From the NCBI GenBank assembly GCA_016783345.1, contig JADHWT010000018.1, forward strand, positions 1-15,646: a stretch of DNA of 15,646 bases. The letters run 5' to 3'. The notes beneath the pieces were generated by a model. That model was not told the origin of the DNA. It saw nothing but the letters and a program-made list of their open reading frames with translations, and ran no database searches. The translations under genes and the position numbers were made by a program. Position 1 is the stretch's first letter. The number at the start of each line of letters is the position of its first letter. This DNA comes from Candidatus Omnitrophota bacterium. GTDB lineage: Bacteria; NPL-UPA2; BS750m-G34. Positions 14,417 through 15,646 of the stretch are shown here, in pieces.

Positions 14417-15414
14417 CCATTATAGATAAAAGAGGCAGGATAATTTCTCTCTGGGAAAAGACCAGGGGACTTTTAATTTTTTGCGCCTGTGTCTTTGGCA
14501 TAGGCGTAGCCTTAAGAAGATTTATGTATAACTGCGGTTTTAAAAAAAAGACCCGGCTTAAAGCAAGAGTCATAAGTGTCGGGAATATCACTCTTGGAGG
14601 GACAGGAAAGACACCACTTGTAGAATATATAGCCAGGAAGCTTAAAGAAAATAATAAAAAGGTAGCTGTACTTAGCCGCGGCTATGGGGGCGGGGATGAA
14701 GTAAAGCTTTTTTCAAAAAGGAATAAAGATATCCCTGTCCTTGTAGGGCCAAACCGTGCGGAGACAGGAAAAGAAGCCGTGAGTACATTAGGCGCTGAGG
14801 TTATTGTCCTGGATGATGGATTTCAGCATTGGTCGCTGGAGCGCGATGTGGATATAGTAACACTAAATTCTACCCTGCTTGTCTGGGAAGACAGGCTCCT
14901 TCCGGCAGGGACACTTCGCGAGAAAACAGATAGTTTAAAACGCGCGAAGGTCTTTGTGCTTACCAGGGTTAGTCCTGACTCAAAAATTAATTTGTGGTTA
15001 GAATTTTTAAAGAGTATCAATCCCAACACGCCTGTATTCTTGACCTGCCACAGACCTCTGGGATTTATCAATAGCTCCGGTGAGAGCTCTCCTCTTAATC
15101 TTATTAAAGATAAAGACATTATTGCCTTTTCAGGCATTGCCGGGCCGGAGGCATTTGAGGAGACTTTGAAAGGACTTGGGGCAAGACTGGTATATTCAAT
15201 TCGTTATCCGGACCATTACTACTATAACTCCGGGGATCTACAGGAAATAGTGAAGATAGCCGGAGAAAGCCCTTTTATTATTACCACGGAAAAAGATCTG
15301 GTGAGGATAAAAGGAGATAAATTAGATAACCGGCTCTTTGCGCTGGCAGTTGAACTCGAATTTTTGAAAAATAGTGACAGACACCATTTTTCCGAATTGA
15401 TTGGTGCTTCATGA
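14413..15414 (+). CDS. lpxK: Tetraacyldisaccharide 4'-kinase LpxK
   Basis: LpxK phosphorylates the 4'-position of the lipid A disaccharide using ATP, at the inner membrane. The 333-residue protein has an N-terminal hydrophobic segment (~19-35) and then a P-loop, VGNITLGGTGKTPLVEY (56-72), with GGTGKTP at 62-68. SRGYGGG (88-94), GPNRAETGKEA (112-122) and VLDDGFQHWSLERD (132-145) follow; the DDGFQH block is the conserved acidic/metal region. LLPAGTLRE (162-170), YPDHYYY (265-271) and TTEKDLVR (291-298) are also typical. The start is an ATGA overlap with the waaA stop and the end is an ATGA overlap with the next glycosyltransferase, so the three genes are tightly coupled. Confidence 0.96.
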   Translation: MTIIDKRGRIISLWEKTRGLLIFCACVFGIGVALRRFMYNCGFKKKTRLKARVISVGNITLGGTGKTPLVEYIARKLKENNKKVAVLSRGYGGGDEVKLFSKRNKDIPVLVGPNRAETGKEAVSTLGAEVIVLDDGFQHWSLERDVDIVTLNSTLLVWEDRLLPAGTLREKTDSLKRAKVFVLTRVSPDSKINLWLEFLKSINPNTPVFLTCHRPLGFINSSGESSPLNLIKDKDIIAFSGIAGPEAFEETLKGLGARLVYSIRYPDHYYYNSGDLQEIVKIAGESPFIITTEKDLVRIKGDKLDNRLFALAVELEFLKNSDRHHFSELIGAS

Positions 15415-15646
15415 CTAGGCCAGCTATTTCCGCCATAGTCATTACAAAAGACGAAGAGAAGAATATCGCGCGCTGTCTTTCCAGCATCAGTTGGGTAGAT
15501 GAGATAATCGTAGTGGATAGCGAAAGCACAGATAAGACTGTAGAGCTTGCCCGAAAATTTACCACTCATGTTTTTACCAAGCCATGGGAGGGGTATAGCC
15601 GGCAGAAGAATTTTGCTCTGGAGAAGGCAAAAGGGGAGTGGGTCTT
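15411..15646 (+). CDS. Family 2 glycosyltransferase, WaaE/KdtX-like, 5' part only
   Basis: The reading frame starts at ATG 15411, overlapping the lpxK stop by 4 bp, and runs off the window end (78 full codons). The product begins MTRPAISAIVITKDEEKNI, the first strand and loop of a GT-A fold, with CLSSISWVDEIIVVDS and DSESTDKT giving the nucleotide-sugar binding Asp region (residues ~36-42). The later WEGYSRQKNFALEKAKGEW block is characteristic of the WaaE/KdtX subfamily, which adds a glucose-type sugar to the LPS inner core. The catalytic base region lies beyond the window, so the subfamily call rests on the N-terminus and on the waaA-lpxK neighbours. Confidence 0.88.
   Translation, partial: MTRPAISAIVITKDEEKNIARCLSSISWVDEIIVVDSESTDKTVELARKFTTHVFTKPWEGYSRQKNFALEKAKGEWV

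Overview
The window is a stretch of bacterial chromosome from a diderm (Gram-negative-type) bacterium. Fourteen genes lie head to tail on the + strand, and nearly all serve the outer membrane: barrel-protein assembly (tamB-like, bamA, ompH/skp), lipid A synthesis (lpxC-fabZ, lpxA, lpxI, lpxB, lpxK), lipid A flipping (msbA), acylation (DUF374), Kdo transfer (waaA) and the start of a core-sugar glycosyltransferase. The moderate-to-low GC, the use of LpxI rather than LpxH, the LpxC-FabZ fusion and the Gfo/Idh oxidoreductase between lpxI and lpxB suggest an uncultured lineage such as Omnitrophota (PVC-related). A deltaproteobacterium-like or another candidate phylum is possible. The phylum is an inference; the function of the cluster is not in doubt.

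Layout. Positions 1-311 are the 3' end of a ClpB/ClpC-type AAA+ unfoldase. Positions 308-5377 hold the envelope-assembly block: an AsmA/TamB-like protein, BamA with five POTRA domains, and the periplasmic chaperone OmpH/Skp. Positions 5402-6709 encode a bifunctional LpxC-FabZ. The gap at 6710-6887 is the only sizeable one, and it holds an imperfect palindromic, MITE-like element. LpxA and LpxI follow and overlap. A short gap (8456-8523) carries a good extended -10 promoter and starts a second, very compact run: Gfo/Idh/MocA oxidoreductase, lpxB, msbA, DUF374 acyltransferase, waaA, lpxK and a truncated family 2 glycosyltransferase. Most genes in this run overlap or abut. One strong intrinsic-terminator-like hairpin lies between the DUF374 stop and the conserved part of waaA.

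Together the genes cover UDP-GlcNAc acylation (LpxA), deacetylation (LpxC), UMP release (LpxI), disaccharide formation (LpxB), 4'-phosphorylation (LpxK), Kdo addition (WaaA), probably one secondary acylation (DUF374) and export across the inner membrane (MsbA). Bam/TamB/Skp-type proteins build the outer membrane that receives the product. lpxD, which usually sits between ompH and lpxC/fabZ, is missing from the window. No RNA genes, CRISPR arrays or transposase genes were seen. The most interesting points are a GnnA candidate that could imply amide-linked lipid A, the palindromic element, the waaA leader terminator, and an internal ribosome-binding site at the LpxC/FabZ junction.
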